Assembly (NCBI GenBank): GCA_001510575.1
Contig: LNGK01000002.1
Span: 2,716,144-2,780,143 of the forward strand
Direction: 5' to 3'
DNA length: 64,000 bases
Origin: Knoxdaviesia capensis
Taxonomy: Eukaryota; Ascomycota; Sordariomycetes; Microascales; Gondwanamycetaceae
The notes beneath the pieces are model-generated. The model did not search any database, was not told the origin of the DNA, and saw nothing but the letters and a program-made list of their open reading frames with translations. The translations under genes and the position numbers were made by a program. Of this stretch, positions 19,908 through 32,339 are shown piece after piece (the stretch's first letter is position 1; the number at the start of each line of letters is the position of its first letter).

Positions 19908-22393
19908 GGCTCGGCCTGCGAGTGGAGACGAGAGGAGGTGAATTTGGGGGGTGGGTGAGGGGGTGATGTGATTAAAAAGGAAGAGAAAACGTTTGTTGAG
20001 AGAAATCGATTATTATTATTGAGATGGTTTGTCGGTAGACAGTATTGTGAGAGATGGAGACGAAGAAATTAGAGAAGAGAGGGGGCGAAAAGGAGGAGGA
20101 GGCGGCAAAAAGGATGAACGACAAAAAAACGAATCGATAACGAATGGCGCAAACATGAACAGAAAAGGTGATCAAGATTGAAACCCGAGATAACGGGGTT
20201 CACAATGATGATTGATAGAGGGGAGTTGAACTCGGTGATTAATGGTACGAAGTGTACATGTCAGACGAGGAGAATGAACATGAAAAGAGATGATTATGTT
20301 GATTAGGGGGGAACGAAGAGAAGAGAGGAAAAGAAAGAAGAAAAAAGCCGGCTCGGCCCCAGATGATATTATATTCTCTCCCAAGACCACCACCCCCGGG
20401 CGGCTTTCTGGATGAGAAAAAAAAACAGTGGGTGGGATGAGAGGAGGGGGGAGTCTGAAGAGAAATCAGGTTGTCACGAGCTCCAAAACGAAGTCTAGAC
20501 CGCGAAAGACCTGCAGGGGACCACCGAAACGCAAGACAGGAAATCCCGGTACCGATTCTGGGGCCTAGAGAGGCAATCGAAATAGCGGCCGACGAAAAGT
20601 TAGGATTGCGCTGAAACGCAGGTCAAAAAGGTGATGAAAAGAGGAGGAGAAATGGGAGAGGAAGATTGAAGCTATTCGCAATGGAGGAAAAAAAGAAGTA
20701 GAAGGCGAAAGATAGCGAGGATGAATCATCGCCTTCGATCTTGCCTTTTTTCGCGTCGACTCGAAGCCTCGGAACGCCAGATGGCAAGAGCGGAAAGGAG
20801 CGACCGACCGTCTCCAGAAAAATAATTAGCCAGTGACCGTTGAATGACGGCGTCCGGCCGATTTTCCCTCCCGCTCCATAATTCTCGTATTGAGGAGGGC
20901 CAGAAGGCCCAGAACCAGGTCGGTCTTACAGGTTCTTACCACCTCCTTTTTGTGCCTTCCCTTTTTTCTTTTTCTTTCTTTTTCTTCTTTTCCTTCCGGT
21001 TTCGCTACTCAACTCTTGATACGGAGTGGAAATAAGGGTTAGCGGCCCAGACTCTTCTTTTCCTGTCGCTTTTCCATGATTCTACCCCCGCTGGGAATTA
21101 TGGGGGATAACCAGATATCATCCCGTTTGCTGGGAAATCCGACAAAACGCCGTGTCGCCATGTAGGACGACGGCTCGATTTCCCCAATACAGTGCAGTCA
21201 GTCAGTGGCGGCAACGCATGAGAGGTTGCAGCAGTCGTATGGAGGGTGCGGGGCCTGGGCCTTTCGGCATGCCGTCTTCAGAGGACAACTCATCGCCCTA
21301 GCGCCCAAACGCCCCAGCGAGATAGCATGAATAGTGTCCGCCAAGCCTTTTCGTTCTTCCAGTCCGGTTATCTCGGACATGGGGGGGAAGAAACAGCCTT
21401 TTCTACCAAGTCACTCATTGGCTCGGGTCCAGGACTTCCCCTCTCCACTCTCTGTATGCTGAGAGATCGAACCCTGTCTGGGTGTAAACTTGGATTCATC
21501 ACAGCAAAATGCAAACAGGCCACCCTACTGGGGGGCAGATCCAGTGTTGCGGAGGCATGTTGGTGTTTTGAACCTGTGGCTCTGGCAGAAACCTGTCAGC
21601 TCATGGTTATGGATGGGGCTTTCAAGCCAGCGACGACGGGAAGACGGCCGGTCTCTTTGGATTTTGTTCTATTTTTGGGCCAAAACATGCTTTGGACAGG
21701 CCGATGCATCTCCGGGATGCCACGCCTCTAGTTATAACGCCGGTTTGTGCTTGATTTTGTGGCAAATCTACCCAGTTCTGCGTTGTTCTGGGCCGGGTAT
21801 CATGTGAGTATGGTGTAATGGCTTTCGTGGCCATCTGCCCAACATAACGTTCCATCCATACGACGGACTGTCAAGTGGAGTGTTCCCGTTCGTTGTTGAA
21901 GTTGGACACCCGTTGTCTGGGCCACATAAACCCGGCTCTAAGACAAGTTCAAGTGGTACGGGAGTCCCCGGGAGCGACGTTGATTTTATAAACATGGTTT
22001 ATATAGAAAGAACGGTGTGTAGTACTGAAATTCGCCTGGCCAAGGTGGGTGTCTGAAGCCTGAGTCTTTGGAATCCTCGGTCGGCCACCGAGCGTGATTA
22101 AAGTCACCACCGCATTACCTAGGTATACTTCTATGATTCAATAGCGAAGACTCACAAAAGAAACACTGTTCAGAAATAAAGCCAAGATACAAATTCAAAT
22201 TAGAAGCGCAGAATCACAGCAAGCAAACAATTCATATGACTAGGCGAGACGACGGGTAGACACCACATCTTCCTCGCTTCCTCACTATTCCATCAACAGA
22301 ACCCCAAGAAGATTCCCGTGACAGTAGAAAAAAAAAAAAGAGCCCAAATACAGACGGCAGAGACAGGGTGCGAGAAAGAACAGAGAAGCAAGT
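19908..22393. other. Spacer between the F-box and dynein light chain genes
   Basis: No gene supported. The first 900 bases are purine-rich (pyrimidine-rich in the sense of the F-box gene) and probably form its promoter and leader. Frames at 21246-21731 and 21490-21807 overlap in different phases with no domain. An AGGGTTAG lies near 21035-21042. The last 200 bases are the 3' region of the dynein light chain gene. Confidence 0.5.
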
Positions 22394-23596
22394 TTACAAA
22401 GAAACCCAGACCAGCATAATGACAATATCCATACCCTTGGACTCGCCTCCGTCGTACTTGTAGCTCCACATGCCGTCCTTCTTCTCGTCCCAGAACGCGG
22501 CCGTGGCGCTGTGCATGCCTCGCCGGCCAACGTGGGGCTTGCCGTCGGTCGAGGTGGGGCCGTCGGCGCTGGTGGTGGCCTGCGGCTGGCTGGCGTCGGA
22601 GCCCTGGGACTTGTTCATCGACGCGGTGGGCACGAGGTGCTGCACGATCGTGCTGTTGCAGACGAACTTGAACGTCGGCTGCGTCGCGCCGGACGGGGTG
22701 GCCTCGGCGACAACGGACTTCAGAATAGAGTTCTGTGACGGGGGTGAAAAGTGGGTTGGGCAGCTGTGGTTAGCGGTGAAGGAAAGCAGTGGTTGGGGCC
22801 ACACAACTGGTTCGCATGCGGTCGCCGTGTCGTTGTGAGCCGAAGCCCAATACAGCAGGGTTGAATTTGTGCCTCGTGTCCTCAGCACGAGGGTGTAGTG
22901 ATCAGGACGGACATACAATGATAACGGAGTTCCACTCCTCAGTCTTCGCGTGGTCATAGTATTCGGCAGAGCCAACCGCAGCACTGCAGGCCTAGAGAAG
23001 TGAAATACGCCGTCGGTCGGTGTCAGTATGCAGATGATTCTTCAGCCTTCCTGCATGCGCATGCAAGGGGCGTTTGCCCATCCCCAGCCCTCCAGTCATG
23101 CAGTCGTAGCCCGAAAGTGTCTTATATCGTGAGTCTAGCGGCCGAGCCAATGTTGGGGAAATAGCCAGCGGTACACCGACCGAAACCCCGTCGTAGGAGA
23201 GGAGGATTGTCGAGAGCCCAGAATGTGCCGGCCACTACAAAGGCCAAGATACCGCTGGATGACTACAGTTCGGCTGGAGGGTCGAGAGCGGGGAGTAGGC
23301 AAGCGGAAAACACGGGGTTGTCATACCTCGGAGGCAATCTGCTTAAGGCGGTTCAACGGGACAGGCTACAAATATGAAGACAGTATCGAGACGTTGTCAG
23401 TATGTATATCCAGATATATTGCTTAGTGTTCAGCCGGCCGGCCGTGTTTTATTCCCCGGAAGAAGGATCGGCGTGCGAATTCCGGGTTTGCAAACGACAT
23501 AGCCGGGCGCGTGGACGCGTTCAAGAGAGAGGGGGGGAAAGAAAATAAGCTTCTCTTGTGCTTCTCTTTTTTCTCTCAACGTACAGGAGTAGCCAT
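22394..23596 (-). CDS. Tctex-type dynein light chain (DYNLT family)
   Basis: Four exons on the minus strand: 23596-23585, 23365-23327, 22991-22917 and 22732-22394, giving 154 residues. The introns (219, 335 and 184 nt) have donors GTACGT, GTATGA and GTATGT and acceptors TTTGTAG, CTCTAG and CACAG. The protein reads MATP-PVPLNRLKQIASE-ACSAAVG...EEWNSVII-NSILKSVV and onward. The last exon carries the diagnostic Tctex block: FKFVCNSTIVQHL, then GRRGMHSATAAFWDEKKDGMWSYKYDGGESKGMDIVI and a final beta strand. Tctex chains dimerise on the dynein intermediate chain and help recruit cargo. The loop between the two conserved halves is longer than usual and rich in Ser/Thr/Pro. The 12-base coding first exon is easily missed but gives a perfect GTACGT donor and phase. 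It diverges from VTC1 over a 1.3-kb shared spacer. Confidence 0.92.
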
Positions 23597-24871
23597 GTTG
23601 TGCGACGGTGTTCAAAATCGGGGAGGAGAGGAATTCGAGAAAAGGATAACAAAACGAGGGAGTGTACGTCTTTTTTCCGGAACAAGCAGAAATGGGTAAA
23701 ACGCAAAACAGATCAAGAAATTTCTTGTTTGGGCCAAGTTGACGATGTTGGCAACTGATTTTGGTTTGGGCCGTCTTATGGGGACGAGAAATAACACAGG
23801 GGAGATTCAATTGGCCTGGGCGGCACAGAGGCTTTCATGCATGAATAACGCGTCCCCAGCCAATCAGATGCACGCAAGTCAGACTTGCTTCAATGCCTGA
23901 GCCTGCCCAAAACAGCAGATTTGGAGCGGGAGTGACACGTGATGCGGTTGCCCCTCGTTCACAATTTTGTTCGATATGGCTAGAGGCCAAAGCTCTGTAA
24001 ACGTTCATGAAGTCTGGACCAGGTGTTGATCGTGATGATTTTAATTAACCTGTGGCACTCACGGACGGCACCCAGCGAAGAATATCCAGAAAATGTCCCG
24101 AGAGTTGAATTGACAACTCCCCAATCCCCACGATTCACGTTCTGCGGCCAGTTTGGTGCTTCCCCGGGGATCGGACATATCAAAGTCCCTCACAACCATT
24201 GGAATGAGAGACATGTACAGTACATATGTAGGCCCATGTATATGTGCGTTCCCTCCTCTCACGAATTCCAGAAAAACAAGGGCATCAATCAACATCGCAA
24301 CAAGACCCGGGAATATGCGATTTACTCCGGCCTAAGAGAGTATGTACCCGTTTTTATAGCCGAAGTTACAGCCAGGCATGAGAAAAAAAGCAGCTCACGG
24401 CATTAGGGTTGTGGCCAACCCTATCCAAAACGAGTCTTTTTTTGCACGCATTTCAAACTTTTATCGGACCAGCCACCCAATCACATCACGGCGCAGTCCA
24501 CACGTGCCTGAAGCCTTTTCTTCGCAGTGCACCAGAGCTCCAACTTCACTGGTCAATTGCTAGCTCAAACCTCGTGGGAGTACTTTTTCTTTTTCTTTTT
24601 GGTGTTTCTAAGCTTCACTTTTTTTCCCTTCTTTTGCGACTGCTATTGCTTAGCTATTCTCTCGATTCTATCTATCGTCGTGTCATCTTCCAAATAAACC
24701 TGGTGTTGCTATCTTCCTGTCCTCGCTCCTTCTATATCGCGGTCCTGTGTTGCTTCGCCAGCCGATCATCCTGCGAAAGTCGAGAGTAACTGTATTGTGA
24801 ATATATTCTCTCAACATCGGCTCTTCCGTCCCACATTTTCGCTCGTTTCACCGATCCCGACTACCTTCACC
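23597..24871. other. Divergent promoter region, dynein light chain and VTC1
   Basis: No gene seen. It serves two divergent promoters. Elements: TACAGTAC at 24216-24223 and a telobox in reverse (TTAGGGTT, 24403-24410) followed by AACCCTA at 24417-24423. From 24380 to the VTC1 ATG there is no ATG on the plus strand, consistent with a leader of up to about 490 bases. Confidence 0.5.
24403..24423 (+). promoter_or_regulatory. Inverted telobox pair upstream of VTC1
   Basis: TTAGGGTT and CCAACCCTA are separated by a few bases, so telomere-type units face each other about 450 bases before the VTC1 ATG. The role is inferred from recurrence only. Confidence 0.35.
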
Positions 24872-25452
24872 ATGTCGACCCAGCCTCTCCTCCAAACTGC
24901 TCCCGGTGCGTCCTATCCCTCCGGCTCTGCGCTTCCTAAGCCTGCGCGAGCTGCGTGTTCTGTCTATCTTTGGGTCTCAAGTTCGGGGATATACCTCAAA
25001 AGAGACCCAGATATCCTCATGAGCCATAGCTGTTTTTTTGTCTCCTTCGCTTTTTACCCTCTGACCTAACGCAAAATATTCTCTCCTGTCCAGGCAAACG
25101 CATTGCCCTGCCAACGCGCGTCGAGCCCAAGGTGTTCTTCGCCAACGAGCGCACATTCCTGTCATGGCTCAACTTCACCGTGGTGCTCGGCGCCCTCGCC
25201 ATCGGCATGCTCAACTTCGGCGACCGGCCGGCCTTCATCTCGTCGTTCCTGTTCACCGGCGTCGCCATGCTGACCATGATCTACGCCCTGGCAACATACC
25301 ACTGGCGAGCAAAATCCATTCGGATGCGCGGCCAGGCCGGCTTCGACGACCGCTTCGGTCCCACTTTCCTAGCCATCATCCTCATGCTGGCCGTCGTTGT
25401 CAACTTTGTGCTGCGCATAACCTACAACGCTGCCCACCCCGCCCAGCCGTAA
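24872..25452 (+). CDS. vtc1: Vacuolar transporter chaperone 1 (VTC complex subunit)
   Basis: Two exons, 24872-24905 and 25094-25452, encode 130 residues, the normal size for VTC1. The 188-nt intron has donor GTGCGT and acceptor TGTCCAG and splits the codon for G12. VTC1 is the small membrane subunit of the vacuolar polyphosphate polymerase complex. After a short N-terminus (MSTQPLLQTAPGKRIALPTRVEPK) the DUF202 domain begins: FFANERTFLSWLNFTV is the signature, with the FANERT motif seen across VTC proteins. Three membrane helices follow (about 36-52, 60-78 and 103-122). The start ATG is in a CACCATGT context and is the first ATG after a long ATG-free leader. The gene is convergent with the Alba-domain gene. 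Confidence 0.96.
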
Positions 25453-26180
25453 GCGTGCGGTATCCACGAAAGAGGTCGGGGGCTTGTCTTTGTGGCGGCC
25501 CGCCCCGCATCGCACTGCGGAAAGGTGTCCCGCAGGACGAATGACAGGCCAGCCGTGTCGGACTAGATGAAGTATGGGCCATGAAAACAGATGGGCCGGT
25601 GATGAGTCCGGGGTGATTCTTTCGAAGGGCCACCACGAAGTCATGGCTAGTGGAGGGGGCTCGGTTCACGATGTAAAATGATATATATACTTGGGGCAGC
25701 GAGGTCATCGGTTGGCCTTGACAACAACCGCACACAAACAACCCTCAGTACGGCGTGCAGTCCTCCCTGGGCGTTTCTTGAAGATCCCAGATCAGCGAGA
25801 CACGTCGATGCTATATGGCCTGGTCTGGTACGCGGGTGCAGACTCTCCGGTTGCTGCCTTCAGCAGCCAAGTCTTGATCCCAGGGTATGTGGTGATGGCA
25901 AGCATGGATTCTCCATTCATCTGTGATTTTATAAGCAGTTTCGTTTCATGTCTTTGGGGTTTCTCTTTTTGCCACGGTTTTCTGTCTTTTTTTTTCCGGT
26001 TGCTGCTGTTTTGGAGATACTACAAGCATTAGGTTCCTCATTAGGTGGTATCATAGTTATGTTCGGAATCCAGGTGTTCGTTTTGAAGCTTTTTGAATAC
26101 ATTTCAAACTCTCTATCTATTGAACTATCTATACCTGCGTCATCAAGTCATGTCATCATAAGTGATTGGTATGGGATCCT
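25453..26180. other. Convergent spacer between VTC1 and the Alba gene
   Basis: Holds the 3' regions of two convergent genes. T-rich from about 25920 to 26150. No gene seen. Confidence 0.5.
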
Positions 26181-26877
26181 TCACATCTCCTTTTCACCCG
26201 AGGCCGAGGTCTCGTCTGTACTTGTCTGGACTGTGGTGTCGGGTCTCGATCTCAGCTCGGGGACAGGCTGTAAAGACAGATAAACGCTGAGCGAAGTATG
26301 GATGATCGGTGGCTGCGGCGGGTCAGCAGCGTCTTTGAAGAGGTTCTGTTTAGGTTCAAAGAACTCGTCGTCATCCTCCGACACACCATCGATTGCCATT
26401 CCCCCGTCGTTGGCCGCCGGTCCCTCGCTGAGGGCCACGTCGTCAGGCGCAGAGGTCTCGGGCGCGTCAGCGGCAGGAGCCCCAGAACCCGAGTCAGCAC
26501 GCTGGGCCTTGGACTTCCGTGACGGCCGGGGGGGAGCCTCGACCTCGAACAAGCGGTTATATTGCACCCACGCGTGGCCGTCCTTCGCCAGAACCTCCTT
26601 CGCCTTCTGCACCACCGTTATGAGTTTCCCAACTTCAGCCGGTCGCGAGTGCAGAAGCACAACAGCACCCAGGGCATGCGAAGCCGCAGCCGCCGCATTG
26701 TCGGGGGCGGACGAGGAGGAGGATTTGGCACCGGGGGTCGTCTGCGAAAGGTGGTTGCAGACGCGCGACACGCAGGTTCGTATCTGCGTCGACGAAATCA
26801 CAAATATCGGCAGCACGGCGTAGCGCGGTCTCAGCTCGGCCAGCACGCTTTCGTGGGGCGATAGCCTCTGCAGGCGA

Positions 26878-26908
<31 letters not shown>

Positions 26909-27071
26909 CTGTCTCAGGCGCAGTAGTGCCCGGCTTCGTTGGTGCAGCGGGCTCTGGTTGCGCTGTGGCAGTTCGTGAAGCCAACGTGTGTTTTTTTGCA
27001 GGTGGGCCAGACTGCTGCGGTTGCAGCTTGCCCTTTCGCTTCGCGGGGACAACAGGCGCTGGCGTGGGCAT
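26181..27071 (-). CDS. Alba-domain nucleic-acid-binding protein, fungal type
   Basis: A single-exon gene of 296 residues on the minus strand. Residues 72-178 look like the Alba/RNase P-Rpp20-Rpp25 fold: ESVLAELRPRYAVLPIFVIS then TQIRTCVSRVCNHL, and after a Ser-rich insert GAVVLLHSRPAEVGKLITVVQKAKEVL and WVQYNRL. Alba proteins bind DNA or RNA as dimers. A basic, Ala-rich N-terminus precedes the domain (NLS-like PAKRKGKLQ at 9-17). Beyond the domain are a Ser/Asp/Ala-rich stretch, an acidic SEDDDEFFEPK segment and a conserved-looking tail, SLSVYLSLQPVPELRSRPD. That last element recurs, as I remember, in a fungal family of unknown function, so this may be that family rather than Pop6/Rpp25 itself. 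An alanine tract encoded by a CTG/CAG repeat lies at 55-65. Confidence 0.7.
26881..26911 (+). repeat. CTG/CAG trinucleotide repeat inside the Alba gene
   Basis: A GCT GTT GCT run of about ten triplets encodes the polyalanine tract in the minus-strand protein. Replication slippage could change its length between strains without frameshift. Confidence 0.9.
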
Positions 27072-30000
27072 TGCGTCACTATGCGCGCAGTCCGTCGGGG
27101 TCGAGATTCGTCCGTCGGTGGGGGGTTGTTCTCGAGGTGGATTCTTTTTTCGTTTTTTCTTTTTCTTTTTTTGTTGAGGCTGGAGACTGAAGTTGTGATT
27201 CGCGAGTTCAGTTGTTGTTCAGAAGGAAGCGACGTTGGTGAACTGGAAGAAGAAAAAAATGCGTAAACCTAACTGAAGCCGATTAGATAGTCCTTGTTAT
27301 CGATAAGAGCTAGCTTAGCTTCGTTTTTCTGTGCCAGCCAAGTCTGGAAATGCTTGGGGTAGATCTTCGAAAAAGGGGCAATGAGATGGGAACGTTAAAC
27401 GTTACAGGGGGGCGATTCTGTGGTTGACAGCGTTTCGAGGTCGCAAAACGAGGGCAGGACAGGGCCCGTCTTTTATTTACAAGGAGAGATACAGAGTATT
27501 CGCAAGCTCACTGTCGATCTTACGGGACCAACATGACGCGCACATCTCGCCATCTCGATCTATTTTTTGCTCGCTTCTTCTCTTGTTCTCGTTGGACGAT
27601 TCTCATGCATGGACTGTAGATCAAACCTGGGACATCGTCTGTCTTGGTGGACCTACCCCAGCTCAGCTCTGTATCTTTGTAGAGGGGGGAATACTCTCGC
27701 CCCCCCAGTTGGCGATGAAGGTCCTAAGTTTCAAAAATACCAAACGAGCGTGGCGCTCTCTCAGTACGGAGACATGGACCGCCCACGAGGGGGATCGCGG
27801 AAACAAGGGGAGGGTGGTTTGCATGGCAACGTCGGGGAAGATCAAGAGCTACGGTGCAGATACTGGTGTGTGTATCGTGGGGTAAAGGCGTGCATACGTG
27901 TTAAGGGGAGGCTGAGCATGAATCTACACGTCGCACACGCAACTGTAGGCGAGCCGCAGGTCTATTTGGGCTACACAAAACCTGCCGAGACATATATCAA
28001 TGGTCAAACTTCCCGCAGTTGCACCCGAATAGTTGAACAAGAAAATAGAGGCAGACGGCCTGCCCCCCATCCCAAGCCCAGTCTCTAGGAATCATCGTCT
28101 TTATCTGCCGACGCGTGCCACTCCCGTTAATTTTCTGCAAACAGCAAAAGCACTGACCTCCAACTACCATGATTGTGAACTTCTTGTGCTCAGGTCCGGT
28201 CCAATGAGGCCAGATTCCAGCACACATATTCGCCCCCCAACTCCATCCAATGGAGTCCTTAAGTATCTCAGGCAAAGATCAAAAATCATAAATCAATGTG
28301 GATAGGAGAGCATGCAAGTTTGAAAATCGCAACCCACCAGCACTCTGATATCACTGGCTCGACTACGGGCCCAGTTTTTCCTCTTCACAGCCATCGCCGG
28401 AAGATCCGGTGCCCAAGTGCCAGAGCGCAAGTGGAGCGCGTTTGCGAAGCGATCTGCAGGTCGTCGTTGGCAAATGCAGGCATTGGGAGGGAAGTACAGA
28501 TACATGGTATAAATCTCAATTCGCCCCCCCCCCCAAAAAAAAAAAGAATATTACCCCAATATGACGAGCATGACAGACATCGTGAGCCGCGCTGGCTCCG
28601 AGATCCGGAAATGGGAATGAAGGTGTGCGCGTGTATGAGAAGACATGTGAGTCTGTCTCCAGAGAACGTCTTTTCGGTAGTGCTTCGAACCAAGCCCAAT
28701 TATACACATGCACATACAGGATGCAGAGCAACCTTGTGATACAGCCGTTACCGACTCAACGATCTAAATGATCAACTCTTGAGGCTTAGCAACCAAAACA
28801 GGCTCTTGTGTAATATGGGATCTTTCCTATTTCGCTCTGGACCGCTTCAATCATGCATAGATGTGAGTTATCTGATGGGATCTAGGTCCAAGTCCAACAA
28901 TGTACATATTCTGCAGAGAATGCGCTTGAGTCTACACCCCAAAGTCGAGATCCCGTGAATCACGTCTCAACTCTTGGCGCCAGGATTTCAGTCACATATA
29001 CTGTTGATGGCACCTCCTCAACCATCAACAGTTGATATTGCGCGAACACAGATAACAGTCAAGCCCTCCAATGCACACAAGGCCACTCAGGCAGGCTATC
29101 AGCGGCTATCACATTCCTGGAGGACCAGCTTAGCTGCGGTTGGAATGGGAGGTTCGTGGACGACTTCTTATCTTCGCGGGTGCCTGCTCTGTCTCACTTT
29201 CGCTGTGAGCCAATCAATCACGGGCCACAGGCAGCACTCTATCTGGATGTGTGCATGTACAGTATTTTTGGAGGTTGAAGTTGAGGTTGGTATGTGGCGT
29301 AGCATTCAGGAATCCTTTTTGGGCGGGCCGATCATATATGCTATACGGAGTACGGGGTGTGAGGGCTATAGCACGTCGCGATATTGATGTAGTGATCGCA
29401 AGAGGATGCATGTACTACTCTACTACAACTATATGGAGATATAATACTTGGCTTTGGGTGTCGTTTGGACTCTTGAATAGCAACCCATCTCGTGTCTGAT
29501 ATTCCGGAAGCCAAAATATGAACAGTCCTACAGAGATAGGCCCAGATTTCAAGACGGTATTTCTACTGTCCAATGTATCGCCCATGTCTAGGACTCTTAT
29601 CCTGGTTCAGCACTTCGGGGGATACTATTTTAGAGCTATTGCAAGGGGAAGCTGTTCGGGTACACTGTATTGGGAACCAGAGCTCAGCTGGAAAACGCCC
29701 AAAGGGCACGGTGACATACAAGTATAACGCGATGCGTGATTGCGGTGATATTACATGTGTACTGTACAACATGGCACATACGCGATATCAAGATGATGTC
29801 GCAAACACAACCGCAGAACCGTAAGGGCTGTTATTTGGCCAAAGAAATCAGGACATCAGAGGTCCAACCAAGACATAAATGCAAATACGCGCAAGTACCC
29901 GTTCCGCCAGCCATCAGCCGTGTGTAAATCGCCGGCTTGTGAATAGTACGAACCTAGACGGAAAACCTAACTAACGTGTAGCTCGGTGGTCTGAGAGGGG

Positions 30001-30873
30001 TATTTTTGAAGGGTCGAAAGCAAAATACCCAAGCTCCCTGAGGCCTTAAGTCTCCGACTAAAGAATTCACTAATATGGCTGCCGACGGGGACTGGTGGAA
30101 GTGAAGCTGGTGAAGGTATCGCGATGGTGATAATCGGGATATGTGAGACAGAAAAAAACACAGCACGTCGTACAAAAGTGTGCACAGGATGGCACATGCG
30201 TATGTGAAATCGGGAGGTACCGGTACCTTCACGTGGTAATTTGTCCAATATACGGGTGGAGTGGAGGTCGGATTTCACAGGCAAATGAGGCCTCGCTCGC
30301 GCGCATGGGCTGGATGTACCAGTACATACGGCCACCCACACCCTGTCTCTGATCGTTCTGTGTCCTTCCTTTCCGTTCCTTCGTCGTTCCTCCCTGTTTG
30401 CCCTCCCCGGCCTCCCTAGCTCCTTCCCTCCCCCTCCCCCCTGCATTCCCAATTTTCGCCTCTTGCATTTCAGATTGTTCCAAACAACAAGCCTCCACTG
30501 CGCTTTCCCAGAAAAACCACCCATGCCCGGCCCTGCCCCCCATCGTATTTTATTTCCTTCGGCTCAGATAAGTGTAACTATACCAGAGTCTACAGTACTG
30601 TACGTACCGTCCCATGCGAAAGGTACATGAGAACCTAACCAGCTTGGGGTGCAGTTGGTACTGCAAGCACTAAAAAGCTCGGGCATTTTGCAGCTTTCAC
30701 ACCCAAGAACAGAGCTAAAGTGGCCCCCCGTACAGCGACCACCAGTAGCATGTTCTTCGCTGTGCGTGGGTGGGAAAAAGACGGTCTTTGAAGGCCTCGA
30801 TCCCGCCCTACTTTTCTTTTTGCTGGTTCCCGGTTGTCCCTTCGTATCTGGCCGGTGCTCCTCTTTTTCCATG
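27072..30873. other. Gene-free spacer between the Alba and AHC1-like genes
   Basis: No gene supported. The Alba-gene leader occupies the first 150-300 bases. Frames at 27424-27885, 28296-28739 and 28974-29387 lack domains and codon bias. Elements: C10 followed by an A11 run near 28529-28549, a 10-bp hairpin at 29001-29031, GTACTGTA at 29759-29766 and a TACAGTAC/GTACTGTA pair at 30591-30602. Confidence 0.5.
29001..29031. repeat. Short hairpin, CTGTTGATGG and CCATCAACAG
   Basis: Perfect 10-base arms flank an 11-base loop. No T-run follows, so it is not an obvious terminator. Function unknown. Confidence 0.5.
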
Positions 30874-32245
30874 TCGCTCGTACCCCCCCGGTTCTTTCCC
30901 TTCTCACTCTTCCTTCCTTCCTTTCCCACCACCACCCTCCCAAAGTCGCAGCTTCCCTGTTAACCCCAGCCCAGCTGCCGCACGTCGCCTCTGTTTTTTT
31001 TGGGTCTGAGGCAAAACCACCATTCACCCATATCGCCATCATTATTTCTCTCTTCTTCCTCTTTCTTTCTCTTTTTCTCCTCTCTCTTCCTTTTCCTGCC
31101 CTCCTTTTTCTTCCTTTCATACTCCAACTTTACCACCACTCAATACCACTCGATAATACCGTGAGAGATTCGTCCTTTTTTTTTCTCGTCGCATCTCTCT
31201 CCCACCCTCACTCCTTTTTTTTTTTCCGTCGTACCGTTTAATTCCATTCAGGTATATTTCCCTCTCTCTTCCGTTTCTTGTCTTGAGGCTTTTGGTAGCG
31301 CTCGGGCTTCGTCTTTTCATATCTCAAATCTCTTTTCCTCCCGTTGTTTTTTTGCTCCCCCCAAAGTTGCCCTGTTCTTCCACCCCGACTCATTTTCTTC
31401 CGTCGCATACACCCACCCCCTTTTTTTCTCGTTTCTTGTCATTCTTCCTCTTTTTCCCCGACACCTGTTGCGACTGGCATCGCCACTTCTTCTCGTTTTC
31501 CTCCCTTCCTCCCATTTCTATCGCGTTTGTCTTTTGATCGCGTTTTTTTCCTTCAAGCCGATTTTCATTAATCGCGTGGGATTTAATTCTACTCTCCCCT
31601 TCTCGTCATTTTCGCATTTGCATTTGCGATTGCCCTTTTTTTTTTTCTGGTGTTGGCGCTGTTCAATTTTCCGACGGTGTGTTCGTATAGAGAGCTAAAC
31701 GGCCTGAAATCGTCACTTTTTTCGCCGTTCTTTGCCTGGTTGGTTCCTTCCCCAGTCGCAATCATCTCACGAGTACGAAAAAAGTACTTGTCAAAAGTCA
31801 CTCCGTTGCCAAGTTGTTTACGTCAGCTTTTTGGGTCCCCTTTCCTCCTTAAACTCGGAAAGAGCACCCACCCTCATCAGAAAATAATTGATTTAATTAA
31901 AAAAGAAATCAAAACACACTAAGCCCTCTTAGTCGAACTTGTCTTTTGGTCCGTCGCCCCGACATTTCCTAAACAAACACACTCCTTTTTTTTCCTCTCC
32001 CCCTTCACTTTTACACACCTCTTCCCTCTCTCTTCTCTCCACTCCTTGTTTTTCCATTATTCTTCCATTTTCCCTCCTATCCACATCCCAACATCGCCAC
32101 CTACTTTTTGCTGCTGCCTGCAGGTGTTTGCGCATCACACATCATCTGGTCTTTTTTCGCATCGCATCGCATTGCATCGCATTTCGTTCGTTTTCTCGCT
32201 TTTGCGCCCACTCTTGTTTGTCACCTTCCCTCCTGTCATTTTTAT

Positions 32246-32257
32246 ATGCGTGACTAG
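32246..32257 (+). promoter_or_regulatory. Minimal upstream ORF 1 (ATG CGT GAC TAG)
   Basis: A three-codon uORF about 230 bases before the AHC1-like start. It is the first ATG after the long ATG-free stretch. It could limit translation of the main ORF if retained in the mature leader. Confidence 0.45.
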
Positions 32258-32309
32258 TCATCCCGCACACGTTTCCTTAATTCCGCTGCCGCCTTGCCAC
32301 ATTCGCCTC

Positions 32310-32339
32310 ATGTCGCATTTCTTCCCCTTCGCGATCTAA
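32310..32339 (+). promoter_or_regulatory. Upstream ORF 2 (nine codons and stop)
   Basis: Begins ATG TCG CAT and ends GCG ATC TAA. It is 145 bases before the main start and does not overlap it. Confidence 0.45.

Noticed and set aside
21460..21480. Possible B box (GGTTCGATCTC on the minus strand) of a tRNA gene
   Set aside because: No A box lies at the right distance and no cloverleaf can be drawn.
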